From the NCBI GenBank assembly GCA_018268255.1, contig JAFDWX010000001.1:496001-560000 (forward strand): a stretch of DNA of 64,000 nt. Reading direction: 5' to 3'. Under the pieces are notes generated by a model. That model was not told the DNA's origin. It ran no database searches and worked only from the letters and a program-made list of their open reading frames with translations. Position 1 is the stretch's first letter; each line of letters opens with the position of its first letter. A program made the translations under genes and the position numbers. This document shows, one piece after another, positions 52,656 through 60,776 of this stretch. The stretch comes from Armatimonadota bacterium. GTDB lineage: Bacteria > Armatimonadota > Fimbriimonadia > Fimbriimonadales > Fimbriimonadaceae.

Positions 52656-53219
52656 ATGCGATATTACGTGGTGATGCCCGATGGGCAAAAATACGGCCCG
52701 GCTGACGTGGACATGCTGACGCAGTGGGCCAACGAGGGCCGGTTGACGCCCGGAACGACGGTCGAGGTTGACGGGTCCGGTCAGCGGCTCTCGGCTCAGC
52801 AAGTTCCTGGGATCCTTTGGCCCAACTACGGCGGTCCCCAGATGCAGCAGCCGATGCAGCCGCCTCCAACTCCGTTCGCCCCTCCCACATCTGGGCCGCA
52901 AAATCCCTATTCGCCCGGGTATCAGCAAGCGCCGAACCAGTACAACCCCTATTCGCAGGCTCCCAGTCCGTACACGAGGCCAGGTGCCATTCCGGGAGAT
53001 GACGGGAGTAAAGAGCTGAGAAATGCCTACGTCTTCTCCGTTTTGGGACTGCTCTGCTGTCCATTGGTTTTTGGCGGATTGGGGATTTGGCAGGCAAGCG
53101 TGGCCAAACAAAAGGGCCATCCGCAAGCTCAATCCGCGCTCACGGTGGCGATTGTGCTCACCGTCATTGGGTTTGCGATTGGGATCGGCTTTAACACGCT
53201 GAGTCACTTTATCCGTTGA
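52656..53219 (+). CDS. GYF-domain protein with Pro-rich linker and two C-terminal membrane helices
   Basis: A 187-residue protein. Residues 1-55 form a GYF_2 domain (YYVVMPDGQKYGPADVDMLTQW), a predicted module for Pro-rich ligands. Residues 56-115 are a Pro/Gln/Tyr-rich linker, which could itself be a ligand. Two helices follow (about 123-143 and 158-180) with a short Cys-containing loop, the DUF4190 layout. AAGGGGAT precedes ATG. The last base of its stop is the first base of the next ATG (TGATG), so it is coupled to the Ppx/GppA phosphatase. Confidence 0.82.
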   Translation: MRYYVVMPDGQKYGPADVDMLTQWANEGRLTPGTTVEVDGSGQRLSAQQVPGILWPNYGGPQMQQPMQPPPTPFAPPTSGPQNPYSPGYQQAPNQYNPYSQAPSPYTRPGAIPGDDGSKELRNAYVFSVLGLLCCPLVFGGLGIWQASVAKQKGHPQAQSALTVAIVLTVIGFAIGIGFNTLSHFIR

Positions 53220-54145
53220 TGGGAATTCCAGAACGACGTGCGGTGCTCGACGTTGGGTCGAACTCGGTTCTGCTCCTGGTTGCCGAGCGCGATGGGGACC
53301 ACTGGCGACCGATCTACGAAGCCACCCAGGTCACCGGGCTGGGTCGCGACACCAAGGTCACGGGCCTCCTGCAACCAGATGCGATGGAAGACACGCTGGC
53401 TGCGCTTCGTACGTTCTTTGATGCTGCTCGGGAACACAAGGCGACCCGTATTTTGGCGGGAGGCACAATGGCGCTCCGCATCGCGCACAATGCGGCAGAG
53501 TTTCAGGATCGGGCAACCGCGCAGGGAACCCCGGTCGAAATTGTCAGCGGCGACCAAGAAGCGGAGCTCGGTTTCCATGCGGTCGCCGATGATCCGGCGT
53601 TCGCAGACCACAGCCGGATATCGATTGTCGACCCAGGAGGGCAAAGCACGGAGCTGGTTACCGCCGATCGCAATCCGGAGGGAGCGTGGGAGATCCGGTT
53701 TCGCAAGAGTTACTCCGTTGGCGCGCTCGGATTGCGGGAGACTTTGCTCAAGGCCGAGTCACCCGAGCCTCCGGCGCGATTGGCAGCGTCGGCTTTCATC
53801 GATGATCTCATCGGCATGGCCTATCGCCCGAACCAGGCGGGCCACGTGGTCACCCTCGGAGCCACCGGAACCAACCTCATTTCGATTCGCGAAAAGCTGC
53901 TCACCTGGCAGCCTGAGAAGGTCCACGGAGCGTGGCTGGATTACGAAGAGATCGGGCGTGCGGTGGGCTGGATGTTCGATATGAGCGATGCTGGTCGAGC
54001 AGCCATTCCTGGAATCGAACCAGGGCGCGAGAAGACTCTGCATATCGGCTGCCTGATTCTGGAGCGCTTCCTTCAGTCGCTTCACGTGCTGGGGTGCTCG
54101 GTCAGCGTGCGCGGCTGGCGTCACGCGTTGCTGGAACGGATGTAA
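53219..54145 (+). CDS. Ppx/GppA-family phosphatase
   Basis: A 308-residue protein of the ASKHA fold. The two phosphate loops appear as AVLDVGSNSVLLLVAE and SIVDPGGQSTELV, with Glu in the first domain (DQEAELGFHAV). Members hydrolyse polyphosphate or convert pppGpp to ppGpp. It is the short two-domain form (about 300), as in many bacterial GppA/Ppx2 proteins, so the substrate cannot be told apart. ATG 53219 shares one base with the previous stop; TTG 53216 is also in frame. It is the second gene of a GYF-Ppx pair. Confidence 0.88.
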   Translation: MGIPERRAVLDVGSNSVLLLVAERDGDHWRPIYEATQVTGLGRDTKVTGLLQPDAMEDTLAALRTFFDAAREHKATRILAGGTMALRIAHNAAEFQDRATAQGTPVEIVSGDQEAELGFHAVADDPAFADHSRISIVDPGGQSTELVTADRNPEGAWEIRFRKSYSVGALGLRETLLKAESPEPPARLAASAFIDDLIGMAYRPNQAGHVVTLGATGTNLISIREKLLTWQPEKVHGAWLDYEEIGRAVGWMFDMSDAGRAAIPGIEPGREKTLHIGCLILERFLQSLHVLGCSVSVRGWRHALLERM

Positions 54146-54166
54146 CCTCTCCTTCGCGATTGGGAC

Positions 54167-54195
54167 TTGGAACACCCAAGATTCAGTTGTACACT
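54167..54195 (+). promoter_or_regulatory. Sigma70-like promoter of the second PEP-CTERM gene
   Basis: TTGGAA (54167-54172) and TACACT (54190-54195) are separated by 17 bp. The -10 box ends six bases before ATG 54202, so the transcript would be leaderless or have a leader of one or two bases. No ribosome binding site sits at normal distance. Confidence 0.5.
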
Positions 54196-54201
54196 TGGGG
54201 T

Positions 54202-55245
54202 ATGAGGGTTGTTTGGACAGTGGCGCTCTGTGTTGCCTTGGGAGAGGCGGGTTTTGCTGTTCCGCACTACAAATACACACCGATGGCGCAGCCTGGCGCC
54301 AATACGGGTCTATACTCTGTGGGGGATTCAACCTACCTTTGTGCAACGAATATTGGAACTTCCGATGTGAAGCAGCTTTGGGTGACTCCGGAGAGGACCT
54401 ATGATTTCGTAAAGGACTTTTCACTGAGTGTTGGATCGCAAGCAGGCGTCGGCTCCAAAGACTTCCTCTGGTTGGGGACCCATTTGCACAACGGTGTTTA
54501 CAGCGACGCAGGCTATATATACAAGGGCCAGTACGGCGATCCGAGAACAACTCGCTCGCTCCACGCCATGTCGGGTTTCGGCGATGGCTTCCTGGGGGGA
54601 AGGACCGGCACGGCAGGTTCCCTGGTTTATGCCACCGTCTACGATCTCCACACCGGAGTTTTTCAGGATTACGCCTTCGGCCCGAAGAACTGGGTTCCCT
54701 GCGGAAACCGGAACGGGGCGTTTTTGGTCAGTTCCGGGGATGAGATTCTGACCGTCTTCGGCTCGCCGGAGACTTACCTGGTGACAACCAGTGGGTACCA
54801 GTATCTTGGCCGGGGCATGGGAGAGGACATCAACGACCACAATGTCGCACTCACTGTAACACTTGGGGGTCTCTTCAAGTTTGAACCCGGAAAGGCGATC
54901 GTTCGCCTCGGCGGTGACGGCCAATGGGCGAGCAGCCAAATCTCCAATTCCGGCATAGTCATTTCTGCGGTGAACATCAATGGAGTGGTGTACGAAAGGC
55001 TCTTTGAGGCAGACGGCACAGAACACAATTTCTACGACCTCATCGAAGGGGTCCCTTCGAATCTGACGGTCCAGGCCGTAAATCTGGACCACGACACCGA
55101 CGAGATCTACTGCACGTTCAAAAACAGTTCCACAAACCTGTATGAGATCGGCAATCTGAGCCCTGTGCCCGAGCCCGCCACGCTCCTCGCTCTGGGCGGT
55201 GGCCTTGCCGCCATTCTCCGCCGCCGGCGAAAGTTGGCTGGCTAG
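54202..55245 (+). CDS. PEP-CTERM sorting-signal protein (second)
   Basis: A 347-residue secreted protein. The signal peptide is MRVVWTVALCVALGEAGFA. The C-terminus carries the PEP-CTERM tail: VPEPATLLALGGG, a short hydrophobic helix and ILRRRRKLAG. The body shows about six repeats of short beta-hairpins (SLVYATVYDLHTGVF, AFLVSSGDEIL, GLFKFEPGKAIVRL), consistent with a beta-propeller of the HAF-repeat kind. An exosortase elsewhere should process it. It has its own promoter, apparently leaderless, and its stop overlaps that of folP (CTAG). Confidence 0.87.
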   Translation: MRVVWTVALCVALGEAGFAVPHYKYTPMAQPGANTGLYSVGDSTYLCATNIGTSDVKQLWVTPERTYDFVKDFSLSVGSQAGVGSKDFLWLGTHLHNGVYSDAGYIYKGQYGDPRTTRSLHAMSGFGDGFLGGRTGTAGSLVYATVYDLHTGVFQDYAFGPKNWVPCGNRNGAFLVSSGDEILTVFGSPETYLVTTSGYQYLGRGMGEDINDHNVALTVTLGGLFKFEPGKAIVRLGGDGQWASSQISNSGIVISAVNINGVVYERLFEADGTEHNFYDLIEGVPSNLTVQAVNLDHDTDEIYCTFKNSSTNLYEIGNLSPVPEPATLLALGGGLAAILRRRRKLAG

Positions 55246-56072
55246 CGCTTGCGCAGCCCCATCCGGCCCGCCGTGAACTTCATCGCCCGAACAGAGGGTG
55301 CGACATCATGCGCCCGGAGAATACGTGCTCCATTCTTCTGCGCCTCGCTTTGAATGAGCAGGGTTCCCTCTAAGCGCTCTTGGGGAGGTGCAGGGTCATG
55401 CTCGCCGCCCATCAGCCTGCCGATAAAAGTCTTGCGGCTGGCTCCGTACAGCACAGGAAACCCCAACTCGGTGAGTTCCTCCAGCCGTTCCGTGAGTTCC
55501 ACATTGTGCAATGTAGTTTTGCCGAATCCGATGCCAGGGTCAATCCAAATTGCCTCCTTTTCGATCCCGTGGGATTGGGCGTAAGCCGCACGCTCGATCA
55601 GGAACGTCTTCACGTCGAGCACCACGTCATCGTAGGTCGGCGCTAACTGCATGGTCCCGGGAGTCCCCTGCATATGCATCAGGCAGACCGTGCAACGGAA
55701 TCGGGCACAGACTTCAGCCATGTTGAGGTCGGAAAGCGCTGTGACATCATTGACAATCCGTGCGCCCACCAGCAGAGCAGCCTCAGCGACCTCGGCCTTG
55801 GAGGTGTCCACTGAAACGGGGATTCTTTTGGCAGCAAGCTTTTCGATGATCGGGATCACGCGCTCGATTTCTTCCTTCGCCGACACCGGAACCGCTCCCG
55901 GGCGAGTGGACTCCCCTCCGACGTCGATGATATCCGCGCCCTGCGCGAGCATCTCCCTGGCGTGATGAAGAGCTGCCCTCGGCTCAAGAAATCGGCCACC
56001 ATCGGAAAAGCTGTCGGGCGTCACATTGAGGATGCCCATGATCGCGGGTCGGCCGAGAGGGAGCTCGAACAT
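55242..56072 (-). CDS. folP: Dihydropteroate synthase
   Basis: A 276-residue TIM-barrel enzyme joining p-aminobenzoate to the pterin diphosphate in folate synthesis. The motifs are MGILNVTPDSFSDGG (13-27 region), DIIDVGGESTRPGA, PVSVDTSKAEV and YGASRKTFIG. The length is standard. Its ATG follows the aspartokinase stop with no gap, so it is the third gene of an ACT protein-aspartokinase-folP run. Sulfonamides are the classic inhibitors of the family. Confidence 0.96.
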   Translation of the reverse strand: MFELPLGRPAIMGILNVTPDSFSDGGRFLEPRAALHHAREMLAQGADIIDVGGESTRPGAVPVSAKEEIERVIPIIEKLAAKRIPVSVDTSKAEVAEAALLVGARIVNDVTALSDLNMAEVCARFRCTVCLMHMQGTPGTMQLAPTYDDVVLDVKTFLIERAAYAQSHGIEKEAIWIDPGIGFGKTTLHNVELTERLEELTELGFPVLYGASRKTFIGRLMGGEHDPAPPQERLEGTLLIQSEAQKNGARILRAHDVAPSVRAMKFTAGRMGLRKR

Positions 56073-57425
56073 CTATCTGGCCTCGGCAAGCCCCAACGTT
56101 TGGTGCAGGGTGTGAACCGCGCGCCCGAGTTCGGATTCCGGAACCAAGCAGCTGAGCGAAAGGTCGCTGTCGCTTGTCTGGAGCACGGGAACCTGCTCCT
56201 CGTGAAGGGCTGTGAGAATTCGGTGGAAGACGCCAGGCTGCTGCATCGTGTCCACTCCAACCACGCTCACCATCGTGCAAGATTCCGTGATCTCGATCGG
56301 AACGGTGCGAACCTCACCTAGCGCACTGAGCAGCTCCGCCTGTGTTTCGGCTTCTAGAGTGGGCGTTTCCCCAAGCTGGATCATGTAAACCGCGCCATTC
56401 TCGCCGGGAAGTGGGATCACCAGACCGTCGAGCAGAGCCTGGACCGTCGCATATTGATCGCGCGGAACCGCAAAGCCAAAGCCTTCGTCGCTCAGGTTCA
56501 TCATGTAGAGATTCAGGTTGTACCGAGCCATCATCTGATACACCCTGGATTGCACCTGGGTGGCGTGGGTGCCCGGAGCTCCCTCCAAATCGAACTGGAG
56601 ATAGACCAGCTTGCCGGTATGGGTAACTCCCGTCACGCGGCTCCCGGAGGCAGTGTCCGAGTTCACGATTTGGGTTCCTGGTGCCTGACTGAAGGTGCTC
56701 TTGACCCAAAGCGGGATGTTGAACTTCATCGCAATCTCCGCCGCGCGCGGGTGGAGCACTTTTGCGCCAAGGTGGGCGATCTCAGCGACTTCGTCGTAGC
56801 TCATCAGGCTCAGAGTGGGGGCGTAATCTACATAGTCCGGGTCGGCGGTCTTCACTCCCTCGACATCGGTGAATATTTCGACCGCTTCGGCTTTGAGCGC
56901 CGCTCCAACCGCGGCCGCTGTGGTATCGCTTCCCCCACGGCCCAAGGTTGTGAGCTCTCCGCCGGGATAGCCTTTTTCGGGAACGAATACGCCCTGAAAT
57001 CCGCAGACCACGGGAATCGCATCTTCTTCCAAACATCGCCGCAGAGCGATGGGATTGATTCCGACGACGCGCGCATTGCCATAGACGCCATCGGTTCGGA
57101 TTCCGGCTTGGCCCCCTCGATACGCACGAGCCTGAACGCCGAGGGTCTTCAGTGTGTGGGCAAAGATGACAGCAGAGAGAATCTCGCCACATGCGATCAT
57201 GAGATCGAGTTCTCGGTCATCCGGTTTGATGGTGGGATCGATTTCGTGGAGAAGCTGGATCAGCGTGTCTGTTGCGTAGGGCGCGCCCCGACGTCCGATT
57301 GCGCTGACCACGACCACGGGTGAATAACCCTGCTCGCGGGTCGAAACCACTCGCATGGCGGCTTGGAGTCGAGCCTCGTTGCTGGCGACGCTCGTGCCGC
57401 CGAACTTCATGACCTTGATCTTCAC
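56073..57425 (-). CDS. Aspartate kinase
   Basis: A 450-residue aspartokinase making aspartyl-4-phosphate for lysine, methionine and threonine synthesis. The nucleotide-binding start is VMKFGGTSVAS (5-15). The catalytic domain continues to about 260 (GRGGSDTTAAAVGAAL, FTDVEGVKTADP). Two ACT domains (about 275-345 and 365-440) provide its own allosteric site. GTG 57425 overlaps the stop of an ACT-only protein (GTGA), which is unusual because the kinase already has regulatory domains. No homoserine dehydrogenase is fused. Confidence 0.95.
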   Translation of the reverse strand: MKIKVMKFGGTSVASNEARLQAAMRVVSTREQGYSPVVVVSAIGRRGAPYATDTLIQLLHEIDPTIKPDDRELDLMIACGEILSAVIFAHTLKTLGVQARAYRGGQAGIRTDGVYGNARVVGINPIALRRCLEEDAIPVVCGFQGVFVPEKGYPGGELTTLGRGGSDTTAAAVGAALKAEAVEIFTDVEGVKTADPDYVDYAPTLSLMSYDEVAEIAHLGAKVLHPRAAEIAMKFNIPLWVKSTFSQAPGTQIVNSDTASGSRVTGVTHTGKLVYLQFDLEGAPGTHATQVQSRVYQMMARYNLNLYMMNLSDEGFGFAVPRDQYATVQALLDGLVIPLPGENGAVYMIQLGETPTLEAETQAELLSALGEVRTVPIEITESCTMVSVVGVDTMQQPGVFHRILTALHEEQVPVLQTSDSDLSLSCLVPESELGRAVHTLHQTLGLAEAR

Positions 57426-57973
57426 GCTCGGCCTCCATTGGCGTCTTGCTCGATGGCCGATTTGAGCTTGGTTGCGCCTGCGCTGGTGGTGACTAGGTAG
57501 ATCCGGTCGTGCATGTCACCCAGGTGGTCGATGTGGATCCCCGTGGCGATGGCGACACTCACGACCCGCGCGACGAGCCCTTCTTCATCGCGCATGTTCA
57601 CCGCGTGAATCAGCACGATGCACCGCTCATGTTCGATCTGAACATGTGAACCTTGGTTGCTGAGCGCCTCTTCAACGGCTTCGGCATCGTTCTCGGAAAC
57701 CAAAAAGCTCAGTCCCTGCTGAGTCAATTTCAAGAAGTCGATGCTGACTTGTGCGTTCCGAACATGCTCCAAAACGTCCAATCGGGTTTCTGTCAGCGGT
57801 TCCGGAAGCCCGTTCACGCGGACTTGGGCGTATCCCGTTTTGATCTCGACTTTGGAGATTCCGCGCGGCTTCTCAAACTCGGTTTCAGTGGAAGCCGGAG
57901 CGTTTGTGGGCGCTTCGTCGACGGTGCAGGAGAGCGGATCACCCGCTCCAACCTTTCTGATGTTGATGGGCAT
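57422..57973 (-). CDS. ACT-domain-like regulatory protein coupled to aspartokinase
   Basis: A 183-residue protein. After a flexible N-terminus (1-40), two ACT-like beta-alpha-beta-beta-alpha-beta units are visible. The first runs from KVEIKTGYAQVRVNGLPEP to FLVSENDAEAVEEALSNQG and the second from CIVLIHAVNMRDEEGLVARVVSVAIATGI to IYLVTTSAGATKLKSAI. The same pattern forms the tail of aspartokinases. Its stop overlaps the aspartokinase GTG, so the two are made together. I infer a regulatory partner, perhaps adding sensitivity to a second amino acid. This is not established for any homologue I know. Confidence 0.75.
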   Translation of the reverse strand: MPINIRKVGAGDPLSCTVDEAPTNAPASTETEFEKPRGISKVEIKTGYAQVRVNGLPEPLTETRLDVLEHVRNAQVSIDFLKLTQQGLSFLVSENDAEAVEEALSNQGSHVQIEHERCIVLIHAVNMRDEEGLVARVVSVAIATGIHIDHLGDMHDRIYLVTTSAGATKLKSAIEQDANGGRA

Positions 57974-58057
57974 GGTTGTTTTTCGGTCCGGCGACGATGG
58001 CGGTTCAACTCAGATTTTGACCGATTCGACACGAATGTTGGCGGGTAGGCTCGGGTT

Positions 58058-60598
58058 ATGAAGTGGGTGCTGGCAATGTTGGCAGTGATGTCTTGTGTTA
58101 CGGCTTCGGCGACGCCTCAGGAGAATGCCGCCAAAGGGGTTCTGCAACGGCTCATCGGGAAGCGGGCAGCACAGTTTTCGTTCAAGCAGATCGACTCGAC
58201 CGAGGGGCGAGACCGGTATACCGTCTCGGCATCTCAAGGCAAGGTTCAGGTGGTCGGCACGACCGCTGTCGCGATGTGCCGCGGCGCCTACGACTACCTG
58301 AAAGATTATTGCCACTGTTTGGTGACTTGGGATGGCGATCAGCTCGCTTTGCCGACCACCTTTCCGGACGCCCAGCTTGATTCAGGTCCAAACCCGAATA
58401 TTTACCGGCACTACTTCAACGTTTGCACCTTCGGCTACACCACGGCCTTCTGGGATTGGAAGCGGTGGCAACGCGAAATCGACTGGATGGCGCTGCACGG
58501 CATCAATATGCCGCTTTCCATGAACGGATTGGAAAAGGTATGGCAAACGGTTTGGCGGCAGTATGGGCTGACCGACGCCCAGATTCGTGCGCATTTTGTG
58601 GGACCGGCATTTAGGCCCTGGCAATGGATGGGCAACGTGGATTCCCATGGTGGGCCGATGCCTCAGGATTGGATCGATCGCCAAGCGGCGCTGCAACAGA
58701 AAATTCTCAATCGCGAGTTCGAGCTTGGAATGAAGCCCGTAACTCCCGCATTCGCGAGCTTTATCCCTGCTGCGTTCGCCGCCAAACTCGATCCAAATCA
58801 AGTTCGACGAAGCAGCGGATGGTGCTATTTTGAGCCGACCTACATGCTCGATCCGCGCAATCCGCTTTTCGAAGAGATCGGGACGAAGTTCATCCAGGCT
58901 TACAAGAAGCAATTTGGCAGAACGGCTGGACTTTATCTTGCCGACATCTACAACGAAATGTCTCCGCAGGTGAAGGAGGACACCAAACTCCAAGAACTGC
59001 GGGAGATCGCCCAAGCCGTCCACCGAACGATCAAATCGGGAGATCCAAAGGGAACTTGGGTCATGCAGGGCTGGCTGTTCTTCAACGAACGAAATTTCTG
59101 GAAGGATCCGGAAGTCGAGGCGTATCTCGACGGCGTTCCCGACCAAGATATGGTGCTGCTGGATCTGGCCTCGGAGGCCTATGAAGTTTGGAGGGTGCAT
59201 GCTGCGTTCCGCAAGAAGCCGTACATCTGGAACATGCTCCACAACTATGGCCAAAACACGGTGCTGTCCGGTGATCTTCGAAACATCGCGACCAAGCCTA
59301 TTGCGGCCTTGAACGATCCCAATCACGGCCAGATGGCGGGGATGGGGATTACGATGGAGGGCATTGAACAGAATGCGGTGATGTACGAACTGATGACCGA
59401 CATGATGTGGCGAAAGACGGCGGTCGATCCGGAGAAGTGGATCGAACAATACGGCGTCAACCGCTACGGATTGGATTCGCCTGAGGTTCGGAAGGCCTGG
59501 CGAGAGACCATCGGCGACATTTACCTCGGCAAGGTGCAAACGGAAGCCGCGGCCTATACTCGGCGCCCCAGTATGGATCAGCTTGGCGAGCCTGGTGATG
59601 AGGCGACCGACTGCCGTTCCCGAATCAAAGCTCTTCTTGCCCTTCCGACCATGCTCCACCAATCTCCTCTCTGGCGGCGCGACGTGGTCGATATTGCCAA
59701 AAGGTACGGAGACTTCGCGGTTCGAGGCGCGATGGCAAATGTCGTCGAAAAAATTGAATCGAAGGACAATGCGAAGATCCAAGGCGCGCGCGCTCAGTTC
59801 GACGCTTTGATGAGTGCATTGGACTCGCTTTTGTCCGTGGTTCCTGAGCATCGGATGAGTCGATGGATCGAAATGGCTCGGTCTACGGTGGGGAAAACGG
59901 ATCAAGACTTACTGGAGCGAAATGCGCGGCTTCAGGTGACCGTCTGGGGCGGTCCGATTCTCTACGACTACGCTGCTAAGGAGTGGTCGGGCCTGGTTTG
60001 GGACTACTATCGCCCACGGTGGGACCACTACTTTGATGGGTTGGAAGCAGGGAAAGAAGTGACTGACCTTCCGCAATGGGAACTCGAATGGTGTGGTCGA
60101 ACCGACCTTCCCAATCCTCGTTGGGTCAGTGTTGAATCGGGTGTTGAAGAGCTTCTCCGCCGTGGAGAGGAATTTGAGACAAGCTCGGTAGACCGCGGGA
60201 TCGCTGTTGGGAAACCTGTCACGAGTGACGGCGGGACCGAAGGCAGTTCTGTCCCGAACATCATCACCGACGGCCGCTCAAGTGGACGATACTGGGCTGC
60301 TGGTCCCGGACCCCATTGGGTCCAAATCGACCTGGAGAAGCCAGTAGAAATTTCACGGGTCCAAGTTTTCCCGTATGTGGATGGGAGCCGTTATTACCAA
60401 TACACGGTATCTGTCTCGGGAGACGGGCAGAATTGGACTCAGGTCGCTGATTTCTCGAAGAACAAACTTGCATCTCCTCGGCGAGGATTTACGCACGAAT
60501 TCAGCTCTCAATCTGCTCGCTATGTCCGGGTCGCGATGACTTATAATTCGGCCAATCCAAGCATGCATTTGTATGAAGTCCGGGTCTTTGTTAAGTAA
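58058..60598 (+). CDS. GH89 alpha-N-acetylglucosaminidase with F5/8-type C domain
   Basis: An 846-residue secreted enzyme. The signal peptide is MKWVLAMLAVMSCVTASA. The small N-terminal domain is followed by the GH89 TIM barrel. The predicted acid/base is Glu300 in LADIYNEMSP and the nucleophile is Glu434 in GITMEGIEQN, matching the two glutamates of human NAGLU. An all-helical domain (about 450-690) and a discoidin-type carbohydrate-binding module (about 705-845) end it. It should remove alpha-linked terminal GlcNAc from heparan-type glycans or mucin O-glycans. A TAGGCT box ends six bases before the ATG. Confidence 0.93.
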   Translation: MKWVLAMLAVMSCVTASATPQENAAKGVLQRLIGKRAAQFSFKQIDSTEGRDRYTVSASQGKVQVVGTTAVAMCRGAYDYLKDYCHCLVTWDGDQLALPTTFPDAQLDSGPNPNIYRHYFNVCTFGYTTAFWDWKRWQREIDWMALHGINMPLSMNGLEKVWQTVWRQYGLTDAQIRAHFVGPAFRPWQWMGNVDSHGGPMPQDWIDRQAALQQKILNREFELGMKPVTPAFASFIPAAFAAKLDPNQVRRSSGWCYFEPTYMLDPRNPLFEEIGTKFIQAYKKQFGRTAGLYLADIYNEMSPQVKEDTKLQELREIAQAVHRTIKSGDPKGTWVMQGWLFFNERNFWKDPEVEAYLDGVPDQDMVLLDLASEAYEVWRVHAAFRKKPYIWNMLHNYGQNTVLSGDLRNIATKPIAALNDPNHGQMAGMGITMEGIEQNAVMYELMTDMMWRKTAVDPEKWIEQYGVNRYGLDSPEVRKAWRETIGDIYLGKVQTEAAAYTRRPSMDQLGEPGDEATDCRSRIKALLALPTMLHQSPLWRRDVVDIAKRYGDFAVRGAMANVVEKIESKDNAKIQGARAQFDALMSALDSLLSVVPEHRMSRWIEMARSTVGKTDQDLLERNARLQVTVWGGPILYDYAAKEWSGLVWDYYRPRWDHYFDGLEAGKEVTDLPQWELEWCGRTDLPNPRWVSVESGVEELLRRGEEFETSSVDRGIAVGKPVTSDGGTEGSSVPNIITDGRSSGRYWAAGPGPHWVQIDLEKPVEISRVQVFPYVDGSRYYQYTVSVSGDGQNWTQVADFSKNKLASPRRGFTHEFSSQSARYVRVAMTYNSANPSMHLYEVRVFVK

Positions 60599-60630
60599 AG
60601 TTTCGCGATAATCCGGTGCTGTTCGGGAAT

Positions 60631-60690
60631 AGCTGAATGGTACTTTCAGCTGTCATGTGGTGAATTGTGGTGCATGGCCGTAAATGCACC
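60631..60690. terminator. Two hairpins between the convergent GH89 and small membrane-protein genes
   Basis: AGCTGAA (60631-60637) pairs with TTCAGCT (60645-60651), and GGTGCAT (60669-60675) pairs with ATGCACC (60684-60690). Both stems are 7 bp with 7-8-base loops and lie in the 178-bp convergent gap, where bidirectional termination would be expected. Neither has a T-run. I see nothing else in this gap. Confidence 0.45.
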
Positions 60691-60776
60691 CCTCTTCAAA
60701 ACGCGTGTGCCAGGAGAGGGAGATCGCTTCCACAGCAGTGGCGCTAATCCTACAAATGGCCGTTCATCCACTTGGG

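Noticed and set aside
57974-58057. Lysine riboswitch ahead of the ACT-aspartokinase-folP run
   Set aside because: The 84-bp gap is far shorter than the riboswitch and shows no matching helices.
58382-59905. 507-codon minus-strand frame opposite the GH89 gene
   Set aside because: It is a mirror frame caused by codon bias. The translation is rich in Arg, His and Leu without domains, while the plus strand has all GH89 motifs.
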